DNA of 16,898 nucleotides from Bacteroidota bacterium (GCA_023437485.1 JAEZGB010000122.1:1-16898); one strand, 5' to 3'. Shown: positions 1-8,151, numbered from the stretch's first letter. Notes: generated from the sequence alone by a model not told the origin. Made by a program: numbers and translations.

Positions 1-888
1 GATCAGGCAGCTGCCTGGATGCTGCATGCCAAATTGTATATGAACGCCCAGGTTTATACCGGGACTGCACGTTACGCCGATGCACTTCCGCTGATCAACA
101 ACATCATATCATCCAGCTACATCCTGCACGATGATTACAGGGAATTGTTTCTGGCGGACAACGACACAAACGGCGCGCAAAACGAGTTCATTTTCGCAGT
201 GGCCTATGACGGGATTTATACCAAGACTTTTGGGGGAACCACTTATCTTACGCATGCGGCCGTGGGTGGAAACATGAACGTGGCTGATTTCGGGATTAAC
301 TCTGGTTGGGGCGGGCTCAGGACAACCTCGGCATTTGTTGACCTCTTTACACCGGGAACACTTGATCAGCGGGCCCAGTTTCACACCTCGGGCCAAACCA
401 AGGAAATTGCGAATGTGGGAAGTTTCACTGATGGATACGCCATCAGGAAGTACAAAAATATTGATGTGAACGGCAATCCAGGAGTAGATCTTGAATACGT
501 TGATATCGATTTCCCAATGTTCCGGCTGGCCGATGCTTACTTGATGTACGCCGAGGTTGCCGTTCGCGGGTTTGGCAATATCAGCGATGCCGTTACCTAT
601 GTAAACCTTCTTCGTCAGCGCGCATACGGCAACAATTCTGGCAACATCAACAGCAGCGCGCTTAACCTGGATTTTATCCTTGACGAACGCGCCCGCGAAC
701 TTCACTGGGAGGCCCACCGCAGGACTGATTTGATCCGCTTTGGCAAATTTACCGGTGGCTCTTATCTGTGGCCCTGGAAAGGAAATGTAGCCGGCGGCGC
801 ACCAACACCGTCTTACCGGAACCTTTTCCCAATACCATCTAACGCTTTGGTGGCCAACCCCAACTTACAACAAAACCCAGGTTATTAA
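1..888 (+). CDS. SusD/RagB-family nutrient-binding outer-membrane lipoprotein (3' part, 5' end outside window)
   Basis: The open frame runs in from the left edge (first codons D-Q-A-A-A-W) and gives the last 295 residues of a SusD-like protein. SusD proteins sit on the outer face of the outer membrane, cap the TonB-dependent SusC channel and bind glycans for import. Seen here: the helical segment typical of the family with YADALPLINNII near the start, the conserved FPMFRLADAYLMYAEVA helix about residues 170-186, the LRQRAYG stretch, the LDERARELHWEAHRRTDLIRFG block, and the usual C-terminal LFPIP...NPNLQQNPGY ending. The next gene (SusE-like) begins 17 bases after the stop, so the two are almost certainly co-transcribed. 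The lipoprotein signal and the SusC gene would lie upstream. The starch-type substrate is inferred from the downstream amylase, not from this sequence. Confidence 0.95.
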   Translation, partial: DQAAAWMLHAKLYMNAQVYTGTARYADALPLINNIISSSYILHDDYRELFLADNDTNGAQNEFIFAVAYDGIYTKTFGGTTYLTHAAVGGNMNVADFGINSGWGGLRTTSAFVDLFTPGTLDQRAQFHTSGQTKEIANVGSFTDGYAIRKYKNIDVNGNPGVDLEYVDIDFPMFRLADAYLMYAEVAVRGFGNISDAVTYVNLLRQRAYGNNSGNINSSALNLDFILDERARELHWEAHRRTDLIRFGKFTGGSYLWPWKGNVAGGAPTPSYRNLFPIPSNALVANPNLQQNPGY

Positions 889-905
889 TTATAATAAGTA
901 AAAAA

Positions 906-1976
906 ATGAAAAATATATCAAAATCACTGATTGCATTATTTGCCATTGTCGCCGTCGCGTGCAGCACCGATGATGTTGAGGACAGGCCTATAATCCAGGG
1001 TATCGACGCGCCGGTACTGGCGGCCCCTGATGAGGCTACCACTTACATTCTATTGCCTGAAAACATGGACATGCAGGCAGAGCGCTTTGTTTGGAGCGAG
1101 GCCAATTACGGCGGCGATATTGCCGTGACCTATGAGGTTCAGATGGATGTTGAGGGCGGTGATTTCTCAAGCCCGCAAGTATTGGGAGGAGCAAACAGCA
1201 CCAACCAGGTATCGGTTTCGGTCGAGACAATGAACAATGCCGCATTGGCTTTGGGAGCGGCTCCTTATGAAACTTCGTCTTTCCTGGTGCGCGTCAAATC
1301 ATCGGCCAACGGTGCCGAGCCTATGTTCTCCAACGTGGTACCCATCAACATCACGCCCTACACAACCGAATCTCCAAAGGTATATGTGGTTGGAAACTTC
1401 CAGGGGGCCAGCGGTTATGGAAATGACTGGACACCGGCCGACGGCGTGCCTCTCGAGGCTTCAGGATTTGGCATGACCGATTTTGAAGGTTACGTGTACA
1501 TGAACGTTGCAACGCCAGAGTTCAAAATTTTGCCTACCAACACCGGTTGGGAGGGTGACTATGGCGACGATGGTTCCTTCTCAGGCGGCCTTGCACAGGA
1601 AGGTGAGTCAAACATCGAACTTTCGGCTCCGGGTTATTACAGGATTACGGCCAATACCACTACCCTGGTCTACGCTGTTACGCCGACCAACTGGGCGGTT
1701 GTAGGATCGGCTACTTCGGGTGGCTGGGATAATGATACTGACATGACCTACAATCCCGATACCAAGCAATGGACCGTTACCCTCAACCTTACTGGCGGAC
1801 AGGAAATCAAATTCCGCGCAAATGACGGCTGGGACCTGAATTTCGGCGATGACGGTAATGACGGTAACCTTGAGCAGGGCGGAGCCAATATTGCCGTGGC
1901 CGAATCCGGAAATTACACCGTGATGCTTGACCTCAGCAACCCGCGCAACTATACTTATTCGATTACCGCAAATTAA
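906..1976 (+). CDS. SusE-like surface starch-binding lipoprotein
   Basis: This 356-residue lipoprotein is predicted to bind starch or maltodextrin at the cell surface and help the SusC/SusD importer. The N-terminus is a lipoprotein signal, with a hydrophobic stretch ending AIVAVAC and Cys19 as the lipid site. The following STDDVED is acidic, as in the lipoprotein export signals of flavobacterial surface lipoproteins. Residues about 30-150 look like the SusE N-terminal domain. Two tandem carbohydrate-binding modules follow (about 155-258 and 260-356). Each has an aromatic motif before a conserved block: WEGDYGDDGSF from residue 215 and WDLNFGDDGNDGNL from residue 309, each leading into a (S/A)NI...GxY segment. 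The start is the first ATG after the SusD stop, with an A-rich leader and no Shine-Dalgarno. A strong hairpin follows the stop. The SusE/SusF family assignment is firm; ligand specificity is inferred from context. Confidence 0.9.
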   Translation: MKNISKSLIALFAIVAVACSTDDVEDRPIIQGIDAPVLAAPDEATTYILLPENMDMQAERFVWSEANYGGDIAVTYEVQMDVEGGDFSSPQVLGGANSTNQVSVSVETMNNAALALGAAPYETSSFLVRVKSSANGAEPMFSNVVPINITPYTTESPKVYVVGNFQGASGYGNDWTPADGVPLEASGFGMTDFEGYVYMNVATPEFKILPTNTGWEGDYGDDGSFSGGLAQEGESNIELSAPGYYRITANTTTLVYAVTPTNWAVVGSATSGGWDNDTDMTYNPDTKQWTVTLNLTGGQEIKFRANDGWDLNFGDDGNDGNLEQGGANIAVAESGNYTVMLDLSNPRNYTYSITAN

Positions 1977-1983
1977 ATTCAGG

Positions 1984-2011
1984 AAAGGGTTTCCAACAGG
2001 AAGCCCTTTTT
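1984..2011 (+). terminator. Rho-independent terminator or attenuator between susE-like gene and amylase
   Basis: An 11-bp stem (1984-1994 with 1999-2009, one T-G wobble) closes a 4-base AACA loop and is followed by a short T run. It lies 7 bases after the SusE-like stop and 17 before the amylase start. No TAnnTTTG promoter is visible between it and the amylase, so it may act as a partial terminator that lowers amylase expression relative to the binding proteins. Confidence 0.75.
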
Positions 2012-2028
2012 CATTTTGTTAAACAGCT

Positions 2029-4917
2029 ATGAAAAATTTTAAACTTTTAACCTGGTTTGCCTGTCTGTTCTCGGTGGCCGCATTTTCACAGGTTACCATT
2101 TCGCCTTCGGTTTTTGACGTGAACCAGTCCATAACCATTACCGTATCGTTCTCCAACGCCACCTGCAACCAAATGGGCTCCAACCCGGTCAAGGTGTATA
2201 TGCACGCCGGGATTGGTGACGACAACAACGCATTCGGTTTCTCGGTGGTGGGAAATTGGGGCCAGGATGATGGTGTGGGGCTGATGACCAACAACGGAAA
2301 CGGCACCTGGAGCATTACGCTCACCCCGAGTGTTTATTTCAACCTTGACGCGACCGAGCAAGCCAACGCCACCAAAATGGGAATGGTGTTCCGCAACGCG
2401 ACGGGTTCGCAAACCCTAAAGCTGCCGCCCTCTTGCGGTGATTTCATCTTTAATGTTGGAACCTTCCAGGTTACGCTCAATTCGCCTGCAAACAACTCCA
2501 CCACGATCGTCAATCCAGGCGGTAGCCTTAATGTTTCGGCCACCAATACCAACGGAAACGCTTCGTATACTTTGCTGGCCAACGGCGCTGCTATCAACAG
2601 CAACCCGTCGACTTCAAACTACAGTTTTACCCACAACAATATCACTTCAAACCAGGCCTATACGCTGCAAATCGTTCAGGGGTCATCAACCATCACACGC
2701 AAATTCAATGCAGTCGTGAACCCCGGAGTGATCTCACAGGCGATGCCGGCAAATGTTGAAGAAGGCATCAATTACAACCCGTCTGATGCTACCAGGGTTA
2801 CCCTGGTCCTCGATGCTCCGGGCAAAGACTTTGTCTATGTTGCCGGATCATTCAACAACTGGCAGCCCGGCCCCGATTACGCGATGCGGAAAGATCCTTC
2901 GACGGGGAAATTTTGGATTGAACTCACCGGCCTTACGCCCGGAGCCGACAACACTTACCAATATTGGGTTGTAGACACCACGCCGACGGCCAATTCACCT
3001 GCAATGGTAAAGACCGCCGACCCTTATTCAACTTTGGTGCTCTCGCCTTATGATGACCAGTGGATCCCCGCCGCGACATACCCGAACCTTCCCGCTTATC
3101 CTGCCGGACAGGAGCGCGAGGTAACTTATTTCAAGACCGGTCAGTCGCCTTACAACTGGCAGGTGACCAACTTCACCAAGCCTAAAAAGGAGGATTTGGT
3201 GATTTACGAGGTGCTTATCCGCGACTTTGACGCAAACCGCAATTTCCAGGACCTGATTGACCGCATTGACTATTTCCGAAACCTTAATATCAACGCGATC
3301 CAGCTAATGCCCGTCATGGAATTTGAAGGCAACGAAAGTTGGGGGTACAATACTGCCTACCACATGGCGCTGGATAAATTCTACGGCACCGAAGATAAGT
3401 TTCGGGAATTTGTCGATGTGTGCCACCAAAACGGCATAGCAGTGATCCTGGATGTGGCACTTAACCATGCTTTTGGCCGAAACCCGATGGTCCGGATGTG
3501 GATGAAGGATCCTGACGGCGATGGCTGGGGTGACCCCGCGGTTGACAATCCTTACTTTAACGAATACGCGACGCATAGCTACAGTGTAGGTTCTGACTTT
3601 AACCATCAGCAGCTGCGCACCCGGAATTATGTGAAACGCGTGGTGAAACATTGGATCGAGGAGTTTAAAATTGACGGATTTAGATGGGACCTTACCAAAG
3701 GATTTACGCAGAATTGCTCCGGAAGCGAATCATGCACCAACTCCTACCAGCAGGACCGCGTTGATGTTTTGAAAGAGTACGCCGATTATTCGTGGAGCCT
3801 TGACCCGACGCATTACGTAATCTTTGAGCACCTTGGAGCCGACAATGAAGAGCAGCAGTGGGCAAATTATCGTCTTAACGAAAACCCGAGCAAGGGCGTT
3901 ATGATGTGGGGCGAAATGACCTATGCCTACAGCCAGCTGATCATGGGCTATGCTACCGGCGCCGATATCTCAAGAATGGGGCACACAGCCCACGGATTTG
4001 CGGGTAAACGACTTTTGGGATATCCTGAAAGCCATGACAAAGATCGTTTGATGTACAGCGCCATGACCTATGGCAACAGCGCCGGGACATCGCCGCTCAA
4101 CAATCTGAACAATGCCCTGGCACGGATGCCCGCCATCGGGGCAACCAGTTTGTTGGTTCCCGGCCCCAAAATGATCTGGCATTTCGCCGAACTGGGAATG
4201 CAGCAATCCATTTACACTTGTTCAAACGGTACGGTTAATACCGAAGCCGATGTTACCCCGGGCGATTGTAAACTCGACACCAAACCCCAACCACAATGGG
4301 AGAACAATTGGCCGGCTGTTGCCCAGCGCGCGCAGATTTATAACGACTGGGCAAAAATGATTGAGATGAAGGTAAATGAGCCGGTCTTTGAGGGCAATTA
4401 CGCCATCTCGCCTGACGGGAACAACATCCGCCAACGAATATATGTCTGGGATGACGCATTGCCTTCGTCGCAGCTCAAAAACGTGGTAATCCTGGCCAAT
4501 TTCTCGGTTGCCGCGCAAAACATCAATCCGAACTTTCCTTATCCCGGCACCTGGTATAATTTGATGGACAATTCTACCCTGGCCATAACCGGTGCCACTC
4601 AGGCCACTCCCATAAACCTTCCGGCCGGAACGTACAGGATTTTTGGCAACCAGTTGCCTACGCTCAATACTGACCAGTTTGAGGCAGTTGAAAATGTTTC
4701 CCTGTATCCAAATCCCACGGCTGGGACGTTTTCAATCAACACGATTACAACAAAAGTGCAGGTATTCTCTATTACCGGCAGGCTCGTTAAATCCTTCGAA
4801 GGCTTGCGGGACCAAGGTGAGTCCCTTGATGTCAGCGACCTTGCTCCGGGCGTTTACCTGGTCAGGGCCACTGACGTGATCGGTCGCGAGAAAACCATGA
4901 AAATGATAAGGCAGTAA
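2029..4917 (+). CDS. Secreted GH13 alpha-amylase with N-terminal starch-binding domains and T9SS sorting domain
   Basis: This 962-residue protein is predicted to cut alpha-1,4-glucan outside the cell. Domain order: signal peptide (1-21, ending AAFSQ); two Ig-like or beta-sandwich segments (about 22-140 and 147-230); an E-set/CBM48-like glycan-binding domain (about 250-345, with VYVAGSFNNW); the GH13 barrel (about 385-760); a C-terminal beta domain; and a type A T9SS sorting domain (about 890-962, SLYPNPTAG to GVYLVRATD). Four GH13 signatures are visible: DVALNH (475-480), GFRWD with nucleophile Asp554, IFEH with acid/base Glu600, and ESHDKD with Asp670. All three catalytic acids are present. 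Regions I and IV differ from the common DVVxNH and xxNHD forms. It follows the SusD/SusE genes, so it belongs to the starch locus. T9SS signals normally lead to release or surface anchoring. Exact specificity (amylase, pullulanase or branching-like) cannot be settled by eye. Confidence 0.92.
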   Translation: MKNFKLLTWFACLFSVAAFSQVTISPSVFDVNQSITITVSFSNATCNQMGSNPVKVYMHAGIGDDNNAFGFSVVGNWGQDDGVGLMTNNGNGTWSITLTPSVYFNLDATEQANATKMGMVFRNATGSQTLKLPPSCGDFIFNVGTFQVTLNSPANNSTTIVNPGGSLNVSATNTNGNASYTLLANGAAINSNPSTSNYSFTHNNITSNQAYTLQIVQGSSTITRKFNAVVNPGVISQAMPANVEEGINYNPSDATRVTLVLDAPGKDFVYVAGSFNNWQPGPDYAMRKDPSTGKFWIELTGLTPGADNTYQYWVVDTTPTANSPAMVKTADPYSTLVLSPYDDQWIPAATYPNLPAYPAGQEREVTYFKTGQSPYNWQVTNFTKPKKEDLVIYEVLIRDFDANRNFQDLIDRIDYFRNLNINAIQLMPVMEFEGNESWGYNTAYHMALDKFYGTEDKFREFVDVCHQNGIAVILDVALNHAFGRNPMVRMWMKDPDGDGWGDPAVDNPYFNEYATHSYSVGSDFNHQQLRTRNYVKRVVKHWIEEFKIDGFRWDLTKGFTQNCSGSESCTNSYQQDRVDVLKEYADYSWSLDPTHYVIFEHLGADNEEQQWANYRLNENPSKGVMMWGEMTYAYSQLIMGYATGADISRMGHTAHGFAGKRLLGYPESHDKDRLMYSAMTYGNSAGTSPLNNLNNALARMPAIGATSLLVPGPKMIWHFAELGMQQSIYTCSNGTVNTEADVTPGDCKLDTKPQPQWENNWPAVAQRAQIYNDWAKMIEMKVNEPVFEGNYAISPDGNNIRQRIYVWDDALPSSQLKNVVILANFSVAAQNINPNFPYPGTWYNLMDNSTLAITGATQATPINLPAGTYRIFGNQLPTLNTDQFEAVENVSLYPNPTAGTFSINTITTKVQVFSITGRLVKSFEGLRDQGESLDVSDLAPGVYLVRATDVIGREKTMKMIRQ

Positions 4918-4942
4918 TTAGAGTTAGTTTAATTTAAGTTGG

Positions 4943-4970
4943 AAAGCCTCCTGTTTCGGGAGGCTTTTTT
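4943..4970. terminator. Terminator shared by convergent amylase and AsmA-like genes
   Basis: A 9-bp perfect stem (4943-4951 with 4959-4967) and 7-base loop are followed by a run of six T on the plus strand. It ends amylase transcription. The T run overlaps the stop codon of the minus-strand gene. In the minus direction the trailing T run is only three bases, so termination there is probably weaker. Confidence 0.85.
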
Positions 4971-6516
4971 ATATCAGGATCTGTTTGAGGCCATCGGCGA
5001 CGGCACGCCATAGCAAATTAAAAAACGAGCGGTCCTTAAGTCGGTCCACGCGAACTTCGGCCTGGGTAACCTTGTCCTTGGTGTCATTCTTTACAAATAG
5101 GTTTGCAATCGCGGTCAGGAACTTGTTTTTCTTTTTCCGGTCTTTTTTTCGGTAAACCTTGACCTTCAGATCGTCGTAATTTACCGCAAAGTCACCCCAC
5201 GCTCCATCGGCGTTGCCTGAAAAATCGAAGTAAACCTCCTCGAGTTCGCCCGAAAAATCGGCGTTTACATAAGGCTTGGTAAAAGGCGAGATCCTGCCGG
5301 CGGGAAAATTCATGATGCTTCCCCTGATGTTAAACCGGTCCGTTTTGTCCAGCGGGTTAAAAGTCCAGTGGGTTTTCATTGGTGCAGCACCCATAAAGCG
5401 GCACTGCACGTCAATACTTACATCGGGCATTTTGGTTCGGCCAAGGGTGCTGGCAACTCCGGTTGCGGTCATGTAAAAATTTGAAAAAAACACCTTGCCC
5501 GCGCCGTGGTCAAAATCTTTTTCCTCTTCATATTCAATCCTGGACGAAATCATTTTTAACACGCCCACCTTCATCTCGAACGGGATTTCGCGAAGCAATT
5601 CACCGTACATCTTTTTTCGAGTGGGGTCATCTGGCGCCATTTTTCCGCGGTAAATATTGGCGTTGAGGCCCGAGAGCGTCAAGGCTTTGGTCCTGGCAAA
5701 GAAACCTTCGTTTTCATAAAACCCCCATTGCAGGCTATCGGCAACAAGCGAGCGCATTGTGATGGTGAATTGGTCCTTTTCACGGGGAATCGAAGCAATA
5801 AAGTTGCGCCTGTTTTGCAAGGGGAGCAATTTCACATTCGAGATTCCAAGTTTATGGGGCATCAGCGCAAACCGGTTTCCGCGGATTTCATAATTCCGGT
5901 TAATCCGGTAGGAAATCGCGCGGCAATCAGCGCGGTAACTTTTAAATTCGATTGGAATGATGTTTTTAAGGGTGTTCGGGCTCACCAGTATGCCTTCGAC
6001 CTGGAGTGAGACACTGTCGGCCACCAGAGTGCTTATTCCGCCCCGGTAAAGCTGAAGGCTTCCTTCATGCATGTAAAAATCGCGGACGTAAATTATGCGG
6101 TCCAGCGCTGCCATGGTTTTGCGCGCCTCGTCCCTGGCGGGGTTTGCCGGTTGGAACAAAGTTGCTTTTGGCTTTGTGATCACGAGCGCCCCGGCCTTGA
6201 TCCGGTTTTCGCGCAAAAGGTCCCAATATGAGAAATTTTTGACCTTGACCGAGGGTATCTCACCAAAAAATCCCAACTTCTCCTGCCCGGACTCAAGCGG
6301 TTTTCTGGGCAGAATGACGATATCGCGTGCAATGATGTTGCGGTTGAGCAAGGACACCGAGATGTCCTTATACGTTATTTGATAAGATGAATTATTGTTC
6401 TCATTGATGATCCCGGGCAGGCGGTGCTTGATCCAGATATTCACCCCCACCGTCAGTGCGATCACGAGTACCAGAATCCCCGCGAGGACAAAAATGATCC
6501 GGCTGTATTTTTTCAT
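4969..6516 (-). CDS. AsmA-like / DUF748-type membrane-anchored envelope protein
   Basis: This 515-residue protein has one N-terminal membrane helix (about residues 7-29) followed by a long periplasmic, beta-rich region. The opening layout (short basic tail, helix, IKHRLPGIINE, then a segment like ITYKDISVSLLNRNIIARDI) is that of AsmA/DUF748/TamB-like proteins, some of which bridge inner and outer membranes and are linked to lipid transport. A lysine-rich stretch (KVYRKKDRKKKNK) sits near the C-terminus, followed by a final short helix. No catalytic motif is visible. The gene stands alone on its strand, convergent with the amylase and divergent from the HMA-protein gene. A near-consensus box, TATTTTTA, lies 15-22 bases upstream of the start. 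The family call is from fold-like pattern only; the exact role is unknown. Confidence 0.6.
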   Translation of the reverse strand: MKKYSRIIFVLAGILVLVIALTVGVNIWIKHRLPGIINENNNSSYQITYKDISVSLLNRNIIARDIVILPRKPLESGQEKLGFFGEIPSVKVKNFSYWDLLRENRIKAGALVITKPKATLFQPANPARDEARKTMAALDRIIYVRDFYMHEGSLQLYRGGISTLVADSVSLQVEGILVSPNTLKNIIPIEFKSYRADCRAISYRINRNYEIRGNRFALMPHKLGISNVKLLPLQNRRNFIASIPREKDQFTITMRSLVADSLQWGFYENEGFFARTKALTLSGLNANIYRGKMAPDDPTRKKMYGELLREIPFEMKVGVLKMISSRIEYEEEKDFDHGAGKVFFSNFYMTATGVASTLGRTKMPDVSIDVQCRFMGAAPMKTHWTFNPLDKTDRFNIRGSIMNFPAGRISPFTKPYVNADFSGELEEVYFDFSGNADGAWGDFAVNYDDLKVKVYRKKDRKKKNKFLTAIANLFVKNDTKDKVTQAEVRVDRLKDRSFFNLLWRAVADGLKQILI

Positions 6517-6631
6517 CGGCTGGGCTTTATATAAAAATAGCGGTTATTGCCCAATAATTTCCGCAATTAAGAATTTACTAAGATTCGTTCGAACCATATC
6601 CGATACACGGGGCGTCCCAAAAATCATTTGG

Positions 6632-6639
6632 TATATTTG
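6632..6639 (+). promoter_or_regulatory. Bacteroidota -7 promoter box for HMA-protein/acyltransferase pair
   Basis: TATATTTG matches the Bacteroidota TAnnTTTG consensus exactly and lies 14 bases before the ATG of the HMA-protein gene, implying a very short leader. No clear TTTG -33 element is seen at the usual spacing. Confidence 0.65.
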
Positions 6640-6653
6640 CAAAAATTTGCTTT

Positions 6654-6995
6654 ATGAAATATCTGATATTGTTTGCACTGATGTTTTCGCTGAATGTCTC
6701 GGCGCAGGGAGGCGCGGTAAAAAGCGTTACTATTCAAACTTCCATTTACTGCGATCACTGTTTGGAATGCGAAACCTGCGGAGGGCACTTCAACAAAAAA
6801 CTGCTTCGGGAAAAAGGCGTGCAAATGGTGACGGTTGATCAGGAAGCGATGACAGTCAAGGTGGTGTACAATTCCAAAAAAGTTGATGTTAACCGGATTC
6901 GCCAGGCCATAAGCAATATCGGTTATGATGCCGATCATGTGAAGTCAAACCCGGATGCCTACGCATTATTGGACGAATGTTGTAAAAAACAGTAG
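6654..6995 (+). CDS. Secreted cysteine-rich heavy-metal-associated (HMA) domain protein
   Basis: This 113-residue protein has a signal peptide (1-18, ending NVSAQ) and one ferredoxin-like HMA domain (about 22-98). HMA domains bind soft metals such as Cu(I), Zn or Hg through a CxxC loop. Here the loop is extended: C33, C36, C39 and C42 form a CxxCxxCxxC ladder with His35 inside and His45 just after. The C-terminus adds a C109-C110 pair. The second half follows the HMA pattern (VTVDQEAMTVKVVYN, then IRQAISNIGYDAD). It is predicted to work in the periplasm or on the surface rather than as a cytoplasmic chaperone. The acyltransferase gene overlaps its stop by one base. The HMA fold is secure; the metal and the partner are not known. 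Confidence 0.85.
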   Translation: MKYLILFALMFSLNVSAQGGAVKSVTIQTSIYCDHCLECETCGGHFNKKLLREKGVQMVTVDQEAMTVKVVYNSKKVDVNRIRQAISNIGYDADHVKSNPDAYALLDECCKKQ

Positions 6996-7912
6996 TGTTG
7001 CGCAATATTTCGCTTGATATCCTAAAATTAATCCTGTCACTATTTGTGGTTGGATTGCATTGTTCATTTTACAAAGACTATGACCGGGACATCGCGCACA
7101 TGCTCAACAACGGGCTGTTCCGCGTGGGAGTTCCACTGTTTTTGATTATCAACGGCTATTTTTTCTTTGGTGTAAAAACCCGTGAGCAGTTTATCAAATG
7201 GGCCAGGCGCCTCCTTTTGCTTTATTTGTTCTGGATGATGGCCTACATTCCCATCTGGCAACCCAAAGCGGACCTTTTTAGTATGGTGGTGGTCTTTAAC
7301 GGGTACTTTCATCTTTGGTACATCATTAACCTGCTTTACGCGGCCATTGGCTTTTGGTATCTTCGGCGTCTGCCTGAGAAACTGCAAAATGCCGCCGTGG
7401 CCACGCTTTTTATCACAGGACTCGCCTTGCAGTACGTGGGCAATTACTGGATTACCGATGACTCCACCTTTATCGGAAACCTGCTGGATTACACTCCGCT
7501 TTACCGAAACTTTTTGTTTATGTGCCTGCCGCTTTTTTACATTGGCTATAAAATAAATGAGAAAAATATCCGGTTTTCGAATATGGCGCTGGTGGGTGCC
7601 ACTTTATTGCTTTTGGCCGAAATCTGGTTCAACATGCGGTATTCCAATGGCGAAAGTTTTGACATCCTTTTGAGCCTTGTGGTTTTTTGTCCGATAGTTT
7701 TTGTCAAAATCAAGGATCTCAATATTCAATCGGCGAGCAAGAATATCAGTTTGCTGTCGTCGGCAATTTTCCTGTCGCATCCTATATTCCTGCATTTTTT
7801 ACAGGCCAGCGGCGTGGTCAAAACGCCCTTGACTATCTATACCATTTTACTTACGGTGGCCTTCTCGCTGATCCTTATTCCGCTCAGCAAAAAATTGAAA
7901 TTTATCCTGTAG
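6995..7912 (+). CDS. Acyltransferase 3 family integral membrane protein
   Basis: This 305-residue multi-pass protein (about nine or ten hydrophobic helices) resembles the acyltransferase 3 family, which moves acyl groups onto sugars, polysaccharides or other envelope molecules. The first helix carries the family hallmark: RNISLDILK followed by VVGLHCSF with His22. The WHLWY-like segment is represented by GYFHLWYIINLLYA. The start is GTG, sharing its first base with the last base of the preceding TAG stop. A TTG three bases later is the alternative. The next in-frame ATG would remove the first helix and the conserved His, so it is rejected. The one-base overlap implies translational coupling to the HMA protein. 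The family is common in O-antigen and capsule loci, but no glycan genes lie next to it, so its substrate is unknown. Confidence 0.85.
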   Translation: MLRNISLDILKLILSLFVVGLHCSFYKDYDRDIAHMLNNGLFRVGVPLFLIINGYFFFGVKTREQFIKWARRLLLLYLFWMMAYIPIWQPKADLFSMVVVFNGYFHLWYIINLLYAAIGFWYLRRLPEKLQNAAVATLFITGLALQYVGNYWITDDSTFIGNLLDYTPLYRNFLFMCLPLFYIGYKINEKNIRFSNMALVGATLLLLAEIWFNMRYSNGESFDILLSLVVFCPIVFVKIKDLNIQSASKNISLLSSAIFLSHPIFLHFLQASGVVKTPLTIYTILLTVAFSLILIPLSKKLKFIL

Positions 7913-7924
7913 CCGATGCAAATA

Positions 7925-7957
7925 AAAAACCCCTGAACAATGGCTCGGGGGGTTTTT
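7925..7957 (+). terminator. Terminator after the acyltransferase gene
   Basis: A run AAAAACCCC (7925-7933) pairs with GGGGTTTTT (7949-7957), with an extra short CTGA/TCGG pairing possible inside. It begins 13 bases after the acyltransferase stop and is followed by a T-rich tail. Confidence 0.8.
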
Positions 7958-8033
7958 GTTTTTTGCCTGGCTTCCATTAGATTCCGGAAATGTATAGTTG
8001 AAGATTGCGCTGGAAGTGAGCACTGAAAAGAAA

Positions 8034-8071
8034 TAAAAAAACCCTTGAAAATCAGCTGATGATCAAGGGTT
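8034..8071 (-). terminator. Terminator of tRNA-Phe
   Basis: Read on the minus strand, stem AACCCTTGA (8071-8063) pairs with TCAAGGGTT (8048-8040) and leads into a T run (complement of the A run at 8035-8041). The 14-base loop holds the palindrome ATCAGCTGAT. It starts 7 bases after the tRNA 3' end. The facing acyltransferase terminator lies about 75 bases away. Confidence 0.85.
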
Positions 8072-8078
8072 GAAGTTG

Positions 8079-8151
8079 TGGTACCTCCAGGAATCGAACC
8101 AGGGACACATGGATTTTCAGTCCATTGCTCTACCAACTGAGCTAAGGTACC
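8079..8151 (-). tRNA. tRNA-Phe (anticodon GAA)
   Basis: A 73-base cloverleaf is readable on the minus strand. The acceptor stem is GGTACCT/AGGTACC, the D arm GCTC-AGTTGGTA-GAGC, the anticodon stem ATGGA/TCCAT around loop CTGAAAA (anticodon GAA), the variable loop GTGTC, and the T arm CCTGG-TTCGATT-CCTGG. The discriminator base is A. The CCA end is not encoded, so it must be added enzymatically. A promoter and a terminator of its own flank it, so it is a single-gene transcript, divergent from coaX. Confidence 0.97.

Noticed and set aside
109..717. 202-codon open frame on the minus strand within the SusD-like gene
   Set aside because: Antisense to a clear SusD frame, low-complexity translation and no sensible start context.
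6395..6838. 147-codon plus-strand frame across the divergent region and the HMA-protein gene
   Set aside because: Overlaps the 5' end of the AsmA-like gene and the HMA gene in another frame, and contains the promoter region; no protein-like features.
7837..8136. Minus-strand frame of 99 codons over the tRNA region
   Set aside because: Its start lies inside tRNA-Phe and its body covers two terminators; it is noise.
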